This document shows, one piece after another, positions 1-5,939 of a stretch of DNA of 5,939 nucleotides. Both the position numbers and the translations under genes were made by a program. Source of the stretch: Citrobacter sp. (GTDB taxonomy: Bacteria > Pseudomonadota > Gammaproteobacteria > Enterobacterales > Enterobacteriaceae). Under the pieces are notes generated by a model. It was not told where the DNA came from. It was given only the letters and a program-made list of their open reading frames with translations, and searched no databases. Location of the stretch: NCBI GenBank assembly GCA_019415335.1, contig DXKH01000016.1, positions 1 through 5,939 on the forward strand, given 5' to 3'. Position 1 is the first letter of the stretch, and each line of letters opens with the position of its first letter.

Positions 1-762
1 CGCGTTGCCCCCTGGTTTTTACCGGTGGGCATCGTGGCGGTGTGGCAACTGGCCTCCTCGGTTGGCTGGCTATCGACGCGTATTTTGCCCTCACCGGAAG
101 GAGTGGTGATGGCGTTCTGGACGCTCTCTGCCAGCGGCGAATTGTGGCAGCATCTGGCGATCAGCTCCTGGCGGGCGTTGATTGGCTTTTCAATTGGCGG
201 ATCGCTGGGCTTGATTCTGGGACTGATTAGCGGGCTGTCGCACTGGGGAGAACGGCTGCTGGATACCTCCATTCAGATGTTGCGCAACGTGCCGCATCTG
301 GCGCTGATCCCGCTGGTGATTTTGTGGTTTGGCATTGATGAATCCGCAAAAATCTTTCTGGTGGCGCTCGGCACTCTATTCCCCATTTATATCAACACCT
401 GGCACGGCATCCGTAATATCGATCGCGGTCTGGTGGAAATGGCGCGTAGCTATGGATTATCCGGCATACCGCTGTTTATCCATGTGATCCTGCCTGGTGC
501 CCTGCCCTCAATTATGGTCGGCGTACGTTTTGCGTTGGGCCTGATGTGGCTGACGCTGATTGTTGCCGAAACCATTTCTGCCAATTCCGGCATTGGTTAT
601 CTGGCGATGAATGCGCGGGAGTTTTTGCAAACGGATGTGGTGGTAGTCGCCATTATTCTCTACGCACTGCTCGGCAAACTTGCTGACGTCAGCGCGCAGC
701 TGTTAGAGCGCCTCTGGCTGCGCTGGAATCCGGCTTATCATTTGAAGGAGGCCACGGTATGA
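1..762 (+). CDS. ssuC: Alkanesulfonate ABC transporter permease SsuC, 5'-truncated by window edge
   Basis: This is the inner-membrane permease of the SsuABC importer, which brings aliphatic sulfonates into the cell as a sulfur source. Frame 1 is open from the first base. The 253 residues present match my memory of E. coli SsuC (263 aa) from about residue 11, so some ten N-terminal codons lie upstream. The codon at 25 (GTG) is an internal valine, not a start. Hydrophobic segments suit a multi-span BPD-type permease, for example around nt 160-240, 290-350, 355-410, 540-600 and 630-690. The EAA cytoplasmic loop that contacts the ATPase is at nt 436-507 (EMARSYG, then ILPGALP 17 residues after its start). 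The stop TGA (760-762) overlaps the ssuB start. In E. coli the gene belongs to ssuEADCB, activated by Cbl under sulfate limitation; that promoter is outside this window. The identification is very secure. Confidence 0.97.
745..750 (+). promoter_or_regulatory. ssuB ribosome binding site inside ssuC
   Basis: AAGGAG lies 8 nt before the ssuB ATG at 759, within the last codons of ssuC. Together with the ATGA overlap it fixes the ssuB start and suggests translational coupling of permease and ATPase. Confidence 0.85.
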
Positions 763-1526
763 ATACTGCTCGTCTGAACCAGGGCACACCCTTGTTACTC
801 AATGCAGTAAGCAAACATTACGCAGAAAATATCGTTCTGAACCAACTGGATTTACATATTCCGGCAGGTCAGTTTGTGGCGGTGGTGGGCCGCAGCGGTG
901 GTGGCAAAAGTACCCTGCTGCGCCTGCTGGCAGGTCTGGAAACGCCAACCGCAGGCGATGTGTTAGCGGGTACCACACCGCTAGCTGAGATTCAGGAAGA
1001 CACGCGAATGATGTTTCAGGATGCGCGTCTGCTACCGTGGAAATCGGTGATTGATAACGTTGGGTTAGGCCTTAAAGGCCAGTGGCGCGATGCCGCGCGT
1101 CGGGCGTTGGCTGCGGTAGGACTGGAGAATCGCGCCGGGGAATGGCCTGCCGCACTTTCAGGCGGGCAGAAACAGCGAGTGGCGCTGGCAAGAGCGTTGA
1201 TTCATCGACCGGGTTTATTGTTGCTTGATGAACCGCTCGGGGCACTGGACGCCTTAACGCGACTCGAGATGCAGGATTTGATTGTGTCACTTTGGCAGGA
1301 GCACGGCTTTACCGTACTGTTGGTGACGCATGATGTGAGCGAAGCGGTAGCAATGGCTGACCGGGTGTTGTTAATTGAAGAGGGAAAAATTGGTCTGGAT
1401 TTGACGGTGGATATCCCCCGTCCGCGCCGGTTAGGGTCGGTGCGATTAGCGGAGCTGGAAGCGGAAGTGTTGCAACGGGTGATGCAGCGTGGTGAATCTG
1501 AAACTCGCCTGAGAAAACAGGGGTAA
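759..1526 (+). CDS. ssuB: Alkanesulfonate ABC transporter ATP-binding protein SsuB
   Basis: This is the cytoplasmic ATPase that powers the SsuABC sulfonate importer (255 aa, full length). All ABC landmarks are intact: Walker [10 protein letters not shown] at residues 44-52 (Lys50), Q-loop Gln87 in MFQD, signature LSGGQ at 133-137, Walker B LLLLDEP at 153-159 (catalytic Glu158), D-loop GALD at 161-164, and the switch His191 in VTHD. The layout is that of the nitrate/sulfonate/taurine importer ATPases. TauB and other paralogs share these motifs, but the partner SsuC and the overall sequence point to SsuB. The start is supported by the AAGGAG site and the 4-nt overlap with ssuC. It is the last gene of the operon and is followed 5 nt after its TAA stop by a hairpin. 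Compared with remembered K-12 SsuB I see only conservative changes, such as EIQE for EIQD and DAARR for DAARQ. Confidence 0.97.
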
Positions 1527-1531
1527 GTTCT

Positions 1532-1566
1532 CCGAATGGCGGCGCTATTGCCGCCATTCGGTTATT
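1532..1566. terminator. Probable terminator between convergent ssuB and pepN
   Basis: A perfect 12-bp inverted repeat (CCGAATGGCGGC at 1532-1543, its complement at 1550-1561) encloses a 6-nt loop GCTATT. It fills most of the 42-bp gap between the ssuB stop and the pepN stop. On the plus strand it is followed by TTATTTAT, a broken U-tract, so it should act best as the ssuB terminator. On the minus strand the following bases (AGAACTTAC) are not U-rich, so termination of pepN there is less certain, although the stem could still protect the mRNA 3' end. Confidence 0.75.
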
Positions 1567-1568
1567 TA

Positions 1569-4181
1569 TCAAGCCAGTGCTTTAGTTATCTTCTCGTACA
1601 GATCGCCAGAGAGATTTTCCAGCCCTTTCAACTGCTCCAGCGCCGCGCGCATTTTCTCCTGACGTTTGGCATCGTAACGTTTCAGGCGAATCAACGGCTC
1701 AATCAGGCGCGATGCCACCTGCGGGTTACGGCTGTTGAGGTCGGTAAGCATTTCCACAAGGAACTGATAACCGCTGCCATCTTCGGCATGGAACGCTGCC
1801 GGGTTGCTGCCAGCAAACGCGCCAATCAACGAACGAATGCGGTTCGGGTTGCTCATGGTAAATGAGCGATGCTGCAACAGACCGCGCACCGTCTCCAGCA
1901 CATTCGCCGCCGGGCTGGTGGCTTGCAGGATAAACCATTTATCCATCACCAGACCGTCCAGATGCCACTTATCGTCGTATTCCTGCATCAGCGCATCACG
2001 GCATGGCAGTTGTGCGGCAACCGCCGCAGAAAGCGCCGCCAGCGCATCGGTCATATTGTTCGCTTCGTGGAACTGCTTGCTCACCAGCACGTCAGCCAGA
2101 TGCGTTTCACCAAAAGCAAGGAAGCGCAGGCAGGCATTACGCAGAGTGCGTTTCGCAATATCTTCATGCTCAACACGGTACTCGCTCTGGTAATTCGCGT
2201 TGTAAATAGCCAGCAGCTCATCCGCCAGTTCAGTCGCCAGAGTACGAGTGAGTGCTTCGCGTACTTCGGCAATAGCAATCGGGTCGATGATATCGAACAG
2301 TTCAGCCATTTCATTGACAGAAGGCAGCGTCAGGATTTCTGCCGCCAGCGCCGGATCAATCTTCTCATCGAGCAGCACCGCGCGGAAAGCGTCAGCCACA
2401 TGCACCGGCAGAGACAGCGGCTGCCCTTGCTGATGACGGGCGACGTTTAGCTTGATGTAGGTTGCCAGCAGGCTTTGCGCCGCATCCCAACGGGAGAAAT
2501 CATTACGCGCATGACGCATCAGGAAGGTCAGTTGCTGATCGCTCCACTTATATTCCAGTTTAACTGGCGCAGAGAATTCGCACAGCAGCGCAGGCACCGG
2601 CTGGAAGTAGACATTATCAAAGACAAAGGTCTGTTCCGCCTGAGTGACGTTTAGCACGGAATTCACCGGATGACCGCCTTTCTGCAACGGGATCACTTTG
2701 CCTTCGTTATCATACAATTCGATTGCAAACGGAATATGCAGCGGCTGTTTTTCTGCCTGATCCGGCGTAGCAGGCGTACGCTGGCTGATGGTCAGGGTGT
2801 ACTGCTCGGTTTCCGGATTATAGTCGTCTTTGACGGTCACAACCGGCGTACCGGACTGGCTGTACCAACGGCGGAAATGAGAGAGATCGACATTCGACGC
2901 ATCTTCCATCGCCTGAACAAAGTCGTCGCAGGTTGCCGCGCTGCCATCATGGCGCTCGAAATAGAGCTGCATCCCTTTCTGGAAGTTTTCTTCGCCCAGC
3001 AGGGTGTGGATCATGCGAATCACTTCCGCGCCCTTCTCGTAAACGGTCAGGGTGTAGAAGTTGTTCATCTCAATGACCATATCCGGGCGGATCGGGTGCG
3101 CCATCGGGCTGGCGTCTTCCGCAAACTGCAATCCGCGCATGGTGCGCACGTTGTTGATACGGTTTACCGCGCGAGAACCAAGGTCAGAGCTGAACTCCTG
3201 ATCGCGGAAGACGGTTAAACCTTCTTTCAGGCTGAGCTGGAACCAGTCGCGGCAGGTCACTCGGTTACCGGTCCAGTTATGGAAATATTCATGGCCGATA
3301 ACGCGTTCAATATCGAGGTAATCTTTGTCGGTGGCGGTATCGGTGCGGGCCAGCACATATTTGGAGTTAAAGATATTCAGCCCCTTATTCTCCATTGCGC
3401 CCATATTGAAGAAATCCACCGCGACGATCATATAGATGTCGAGGTCATACTCCAGGCCGAAGCGCTCTTCATCCCATTTCATGGAGTTTTTCAGCGAGGT
3501 CATCGCCCACGGCGCACGATCAAGGTTGCCGCGATCGACGTACAGCTCCAGCGCAACTTCGCGACCAGAACGCGTGGTGAAGGTGTCGCGCAGCACGTCG
3601 AAGTCGCCTGCCACCAGCGCAAACAAGTAGCACGGTTTAGGGAACGGGTCCTGCCACTGTACCCAGTGACGTCCGTTTTCCAGTTCGCCTTGCGCAACGC
3701 GGTTACCGTTGGAAAGCAGGAAGGGATATTGGGTTTTATCGGCAATAATTTTGGTGGTAAAACGCGCCAGCACGTCCGGGCGGTCGAGATAATACGTAAT
3801 ATGGCGGAAACCTTCGGCTTCACACTGGGTGCAAAGCGCATCGCCTGACTGATAAAGCCCTTCCAGCGCGGTATTCGTCGCCGGGCTAATTTCATTAACG
3901 ATCTTAAGCGTAAAACGCTCCGGCAAATTACTGATGACCAGTGCGCCCTCTTCTTCTTTCCAGGCGGTCCACGGCTCATCATTAATATGAACAGAAACCA
4001 GTTTAAGATCTTCACCATCAAGACGAAGCGGAGCATCTGATGCACCATGACGGACAGCCTGGCTGACCGCGGTAACGACCGTCTTTTGCGCGTCCAGGTC
4101 AAAGGTCAAGTCAATATCAGTAATCTGGTAATCCGGCGCACGATAATCGTGACGGTGTTTGGCTTGTGGCTGTTGAGTCAT
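1569..4181 (-). CDS. pepN: Aminopeptidase N (M1 family zinc metallopeptidase)
   Basis: This is the cytoplasmic broad-specificity alanyl aminopeptidase that removes N-terminal residues from peptides late in protein breakdown. At 870 aa it equals E. coli PepN in length. The M1 exopeptidase motif GAMEN is at residues 261-265. The zinc site HEYFH at 297-301 gives His297, the catalytic base Glu298 and His301; the third ligand Glu320 is in LKEG and the transition-state Tyr381 in TVYEKG. Glu121, which helps bind the free N-terminus, is present, as is Met260 of the S1 pocket. Family structures show an N-terminal beta domain (about 1-193), a thermolysin-like catalytic domain (194-444), a small beta domain (445-546) and a helical C-terminal domain (547-870); all are covered without a break. 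There is no signal peptide. The ATG is preceded by AAAGG 6 nt upstream. The gene is convergent with ssuB and divergent from pncB, so it is probably transcribed alone. Confidence 0.98.
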   Translation of the reverse strand: MTQQPQAKHRHDYRAPDYQITDIDLTFDLDAQKTVVTAVSQAVRHGASDAPLRLDGEDLKLVSVHINDEPWTAWKEEEGALVISNLPERFTLKIVNEISPATNTALEGLYQSGDALCTQCEAEGFRHITYYLDRPDVLARFTTKIIADKTQYPFLLSNGNRVAQGELENGRHWVQWQDPFPKPCYLFALVAGDFDVLRDTFTTRSGREVALELYVDRGNLDRAPWAMTSLKNSMKWDEERFGLEYDLDIYMIVAVDFFNMGAMENKGLNIFNSKYVLARTDTATDKDYLDIERVIGHEYFHNWTGNRVTCRDWFQLSLKEGLTVFRDQEFSSDLGSRAVNRINNVRTMRGLQFAEDASPMAHPIRPDMVIEMNNFYTLTVYEKGAEVIRMIHTLLGEENFQKGMQLYFERHDGSAATCDDFVQAMEDASNVDLSHFRRWYSQSGTPVVTVKDDYNPETEQYTLTISQRTPATPDQAEKQPLHIPFAIELYDNEGKVIPLQKGGHPVNSVLNVTQAEQTFVFDNVYFQPVPALLCEFSAPVKLEYKWSDQQLTFLMRHARNDFSRWDAAQSLLATYIKLNVARHQQGQPLSLPVHVADAFRAVLLDEKIDPALAAEILTLPSVNEMAELFDIIDPIAIAEVREALTRTLATELADELLAIYNANYQSEYRVEHEDIAKRTLRNACLRFLAFGETHLADVLVSKQFHEANNMTDALAALSAAVAAQLPCRDALMQEYDDKWHLDGLVMDKWFILQATSPAANVLETVRGLLQHRSFTMSNPNRIRSLIGAFAGSNPAAFHAEDGSGYQFLVEMLTDLNSRNPQVASRLIEPLIRLKRYDAKRQEKMRAALEQLKGLENLSGDLYEKITKALA

Positions 4182-4187
4182 AAATAA

Positions 4188-4192
4188 CCTTT
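4188..4192 (-). promoter_or_regulatory. pepN ribosome binding site
   Basis: Read on the minus strand, AAAGG sits 6 nt upstream of the ATG at 4181-4179. This is standard spacing and supports the chosen start, which yields the known MTQQPQAK N-terminus. Confidence 0.75.
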
Positions 4193-4199
4193 AGCATCT

Positions 4200-4205
4200 T
4201 TTATA
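4200..4205 (-). promoter_or_regulatory. Possible pepN -10 element
   Basis: TATAAA on the minus strand matches the sigma-70 -10 consensus at 5 of 6 positions and would give a leader of about 20 nt. I find no good -35 hexamer at 16-18 bp and no TGn extension. The best upstream match, TAGACT at 4219-4224, is only 13 bp away. The call is therefore tentative; an activator-dependent or different promoter is possible. Confidence 0.4.
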
Positions 4206-4354
4206 GAGTCTGGTGTTCAGTCTATTCCTGTTGCGTAAATCGCGCTATGCAGAATCTTCATCTTTTCAGGTACAAACGCCTTTATTGCTACATTTTTATA
4301 ACATACACCGCGTAATGCCATCGACCAGAAAGGTGGCATATGGTGTGATCGGGG

Positions 4355-4382
4355 TTCAATAAATTGCGAAACAAGGTATACT
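4355..4382 (+). promoter_or_regulatory. pncB promoter (strong -10, weak -35)
   Basis: TATACT at 4377-4382 matches the sigma-70 -10 consensus at 5 of 6 positions. The only hexamer at acceptable distance is TTCAAT (4355-4360, 16-bp spacer), a 3 of 6 match. The transcript should start near 4389, just ahead of the NadR-type operator. TTGCGA at 4364-4369 looks more like a -35 but is only 7 bp from the -10, so it cannot serve it. Confidence 0.6.
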
Positions 4383-4399
4383 CCAGCAGTTCCTGAAGA

Positions 4400-4417
4400 T
4401 GTTTATTGTACTAAACG
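4400..4417 (+). promoter_or_regulatory. NadR operator upstream of pncB
   Basis: TGTTTA, 6 nt, then TAAACG forms an 18-bp dyad differing at one position from the NadR consensus TGTTTA-N6-TAAACA. NadR represses NAD biosynthesis and salvage genes (nadA, nadB, pncB) in enteric bacteria when NAD is abundant. The site lies about 10-30 bp past the predicted transcription start and before the pncB start codon, so bound NadR would block promoter escape or early elongation. Confidence 0.85.
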
Positions 4418-4425
4418 CTCCTGTA

Positions 4426-4430
4426 CGAGG
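4426..4430 (+). promoter_or_regulatory. Distant Shine-Dalgarno-like site for pncB
   Basis: CGAGG is the only purine-rich anti-SD match in the pncB leader, but it ends 16 nt before the ATG at 4447, well beyond usual spacing. It also lies within a small potential hairpin (TCCT 4419-4422 with AGGA 4428-4431). It is listed because it bears on the start choice; initiation may be weak or SD-independent. Confidence 0.4.
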
Positions 4431-4446
4431 ACGCTACTGCGCACCT

Positions 4447-5649
4447 ATGACACAATTCGCTTCTCCTGTTCTGCACTCGTTGCTGGATACAGATGCTTAT
4501 AAGTTGCATATGCAGCAAGCCGTGTTTCATCACTATTACGATGTGCATGTCGCGGCGGAGTTTCGTTGCCGAGGTGACGATCTGCTGGGTATTTATGCCG
4601 ATGCTATTCGTGAACAGGTTCAGGCGATGCAGCACCTGCGCCTGCAGGATGATGAATATCAGTGGCTCTCTGCCCTGCCTTTCTTTCAGGCCGACTATCT
4701 TAACTGGTTACGCGAGTTCCGCTTTAACCCGGAACAAGTCACCGTATCCAACGATAATGGCAAGCTGGATATTCGTTTAAGCGGCCCGTGGCGTGAAGTC
4801 ATCCTCTGGGAAGTTCCTTTGCTGGCGGTTATCAGTGAAATGGTACATCGCTATCGCTCACCGCAGACCGACGTTGCGCAAGCCCTCGACACGCTGGAAA
4901 GCAAATTAGTCGACTTCTCGGCATTAACCGCCGGTCTTGATATGTCGCGCTTCCATCTGATGGATTTTGGCACCCGCCGCCGTTTTTCTCGCGAAGTACA
5001 AGAAACCATCGTTAAGCGTCTGCAACAGGAATCCTGGTTCGTGGGCACCAGCAACTATGATCTGGCGCGCCGGCTTTCCCTCACGCCGATGGGAACACAG
5101 GCACACGAATGGTTCCAGGCGCATCAGCAAATCAGCCCGGATCTAGCCAACAGCCAGCGAGCTGCACTTGCTGCCTGGCTGGAAGAATATCCCGACCAAC
5201 TTGGCATTGCATTAACCGACTGCATCACTATGGATGCTTTCCTGCGTGATTTCGGTGTCGAGTTCGCCAGTCGCTATCAGGGCCTGCGTCATGACTCTGG
5301 CGACCCGGTTGAATGGGGTGAAAAAGCCATTGCACATTATGAGAAGCTGGGAATTGATCCACAGAGTAAAACGCTGGTTTTCTCTGACAATCTGGATTTA
5401 CGCAAAGCGGTTGAGCTATACCGCCATTTCTCTTCCCGCGTGCAATTAAGTTTTGGTATTGGGACTCGCCTGACCTGCGATATCCCCCAGGTAAAACCCC
5501 TGAATATTGTCATTAAGTTGGTTGAGTGTAACGGTAAACCGGTGGCGAAACTTTCTGACAGCCCTGGCAAAACTATCTGCCACGATAAAGCGTTTGTTCG
5601 GGCACTGCGCAAAGCATTCGACCTTCCGCATATTAAAAAAGCCAGTTAA
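4447..5649 (+). CDS. pncB: Nicotinate phosphoribosyltransferase
   Basis: This cytoplasmic enzyme makes nicotinate mononucleotide from nicotinate and PRPP, coupled to ATP hydrolysis, the first step of Preiss-Handler NAD salvage. From ATG 4447 it is 400 aa, the length of E. coli PncB. The sequence matches throughout, with family landmarks DTDAYKLHM at residues 14-22, MDFGTRRRF at 172-180, the histidine phosphorylated during catalysis at His220 (MGTQAHEW), RHDSGDP at 281-287 and the phosphate-binding-type region FSDNLD to FGIGT at 312-340. An in-frame ATG at 4399 would add 16 residues, but it overlaps the NadR operator, lies near the transcript 5' end, lacks a ribosome site and is absent from the known protein, so I reject it. 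The gene appears monocistronic, with its own repressible promoter and terminator. Confidence 0.97.
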   Translation: MTQFASPVLHSLLDTDAYKLHMQQAVFHHYYDVHVAAEFRCRGDDLLGIYADAIREQVQAMQHLRLQDDEYQWLSALPFFQADYLNWLREFRFNPEQVTVSNDNGKLDIRLSGPWREVILWEVPLLAVISEMVHRYRSPQTDVAQALDTLESKLVDFSALTAGLDMSRFHLMDFGTRRRFSREVQETIVKRLQQESWFVGTSNYDLARRLSLTPMGTQAHEWFQAHQQISPDLANSQRAALAAWLEEYPDQLGIALTDCITMDAFLRDFGVEFASRYQGLRHDSGDPVEWGEKAIAHYEKLGIDPQSKTLVFSDNLDLRKAVELYRHFSSRVQLSFGIGTRLTCDIPQVKPLNIVIKLVECNGKPVAKLSDSPGKTICHDKAFVRALRKAFDLPHIKKAS

Positions 5650-5656
5650 TATCATC

Positions 5657-5681
5657 AGGGAGCTAATCGGCTCCCTTTTTT
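5657..5681 (+). terminator. Intrinsic terminator of pncB
   Basis: GGGAGC (5658-5663) and GCTCCC (5670-5675) form a perfect 6-bp GC-rich stem, extended to 7 by an A-T pair, around a TAATCG loop, followed directly by six T residues. It begins 8 nt after the pncB stop and is a textbook Rho-independent terminator that insulates asnS. Confidence 0.93.
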
Positions 5682-5723
5682 ACCTTTAATTCCGAAATCT
5701 TTCGCTGCATTTGCGAATTCTGC

Positions 5724-5751
5724 TTGTCTGATTGCAGATGCCAGGTAACAT
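5724..5751 (+). promoter_or_regulatory. Candidate asnS promoter
   Basis: TTGTCT (5724-5729, 4 of 6 to the -35 consensus) and TAACAT (5746-5751, 4 of 6 to the -10) are 16 bp apart. Transcription would start near 5758, giving a leader of about 59 nt. A second pairing, TTGCAG 5733-5738 with TATCCC 5755-5760, is weaker. The assignment is by consensus only. Confidence 0.42.
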
Positions 5752-5805
5752 AGGTATCCCCCCATTTACGGGTGGACAAGTGTTTATTTTTTCCGACTAT
5801 TAACA

Positions 5806-5810
5806 GAGAG
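5806..5810 (+). promoter_or_regulatory. asnS ribosome binding site
   Basis: GAGAG, 6 nt before the ATG at 5817, is an adequate purine-rich site at normal spacing and supports the asnS start. Confidence 0.65.
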
Positions 5811-5816
5811 AATATT

Positions 5817-5939
5817 ATGAGCGTTGTGCCTGTAGCCGACGTACTCCAGGGCCGCGTAGCCGTTGACAGCGAAGTCACCGTGCGCGGATGGGTACGTACC
5901 CGCCGAGATTCAAAAGCTGGCATCTCCTTCCTCGCCGTT
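5817..5939 (+). CDS. asnS: Asparaginyl-tRNA synthetase, N-terminal 41 codons (cut by window end)
   Basis: This is the start of the cytoplasmic class II (IIb) aminoacyl-tRNA synthetase that attaches asparagine to tRNA-Asn using ATP. The visible 41 residues begin [12 protein letters not shown], continue through [16 protein letters not shown] and end at ISFLAV. They match the N-terminus of E. coli AsnS, which is 466 aa in full. The [10 protein letters not shown] stretch opens the OB-fold anticodon-binding domain; the catalytic domain lies beyond the window. The reading frame is still open at the last base, so the gene is partial only because the sequence ends. A paralogous AspRS or LysRS also has an OB fold, but the specific residues and the location after pncB fit AsnS. 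Confidence 0.96.

Larger units (their letters stand above)
4182..4446. promoter_or_regulatory. Divergent pepN/pncB control region (265 bp)
   Basis: This gap holds no credible gene. Its left third carries the pepN leader, its middle is AT-rich (4281-4304), and its right half carries the pncB promoter, a NadR-type operator and the pncB leader. The individual sites are listed separately. An imperfect inverted repeat at 4315-4339 is otherwise unexplained. Confidence 0.85.

Noticed and set aside
25..27. GTG at 25 as the start of SsuC
   Set aside because: The frame is open to base 1 and the upstream codons (RVAPWFLP) match known SsuC, so the gene is truncated by the window and does not start here.
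2670..3848. Long plus-strand open frames (182 and 189 codons) opposite pepN
   Set aside because: These are antisense shadows of a strongly coding GC-rich gene; they lack ribosome sites and recognisable domains.
4281..4305. AT-rich TATAAA/TATGTT motifs as a second pepN or pncB promoter
   Set aside because: No acceptable -35 hexamer is found at 16-18 bp on either strand, so the motifs are most likely just AT-rich sequence.
4344..4359. Possible CRP site (TGTGA-N6-TTCAA) upstream of pncB
   Set aside because: Only the left half matches; the right half fits TCACA poorly and the centre lies near -37 of the predicted start, not a typical CRP position.
4399..4446. In-frame N-terminal extension of PncB from the ATG at 4399 (16 extra residues)
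   Set aside because: The ATG overlaps the NadR operator, lies about 10 nt from the predicted transcript 5' end, has no ribosome site, and the extension is not part of the known 400-aa protein.
5663..5923. 86-aa minus-strand open frame across the pncB terminator and asnS start
   Set aside because: It spans a terminator, a promoter region and the antisense of asnS, its composition is not protein-like, and it has no recognisable family.
1..5939. Mobile element, CRISPR, toxin-antitoxin or defence system
   Set aside because: Every sizeable stretch is accounted for by conserved core genes and their short control regions; there are no repeat arrays, transposase fragments or attachment-like repeats.

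Overview
The window looks like chromosomal DNA of Escherichia coli or a very close relative (Shigella or a cryptic Escherichia lineage). Five protein-coding genes are visible. In order they are ssuC (5' end cut off), ssuB, pepN on the minus strand, pncB, and the first 41 codons of asnS. I recognise their products as essentially E. coli proteins with only scattered substitutions. The gene order ssuCB / pepN / pncB / asnS is the familiar E. coli core order near 21 min. This identification rests on remembered protein sequences and gene order, not on a database search.

Layout. Positions 1-1526 are the 3' end of an alkanesulfonate transport operon: the SsuC permease, then the SsuB ATPase, joined by an ATGA stop/start overlap. 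A perfect 12-bp inverted repeat at 1532-1561 separates ssuB from the convergent pepN gene and probably terminates transcription, best in the ssuB direction. Positions 4181-1569 encode the complete 870-residue aminopeptidase N. Positions 4182-4446 are a divergent 265-bp control region holding the pepN leader, the pncB promoter and a clear NadR-type operator. Positions 4447-5649 encode the complete 400-residue nicotinate phosphoribosyltransferase, followed by a strong intrinsic terminator. Positions 5682-5816 are the asnS promoter and leader, and asnS runs off the window end.

Function. The genes do not form one pathway. SsuB and SsuC use ATP to import alkanesulfonates as a sulfur source. PepN trims N-terminal residues from peptides in the cytoplasm. 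PncB salvages nicotinate into the NAD pool and is likely repressed by NadR when NAD is plentiful. AsnS charges tRNA-Asn.

I saw no mobile element, CRISPR array, RNA gene, phage remnant or foreign-looking cargo. There is no evidence here of an undescribed system. The points worth checking are regulatory details in the two intergenic regions and a few amino-acid substitutions.
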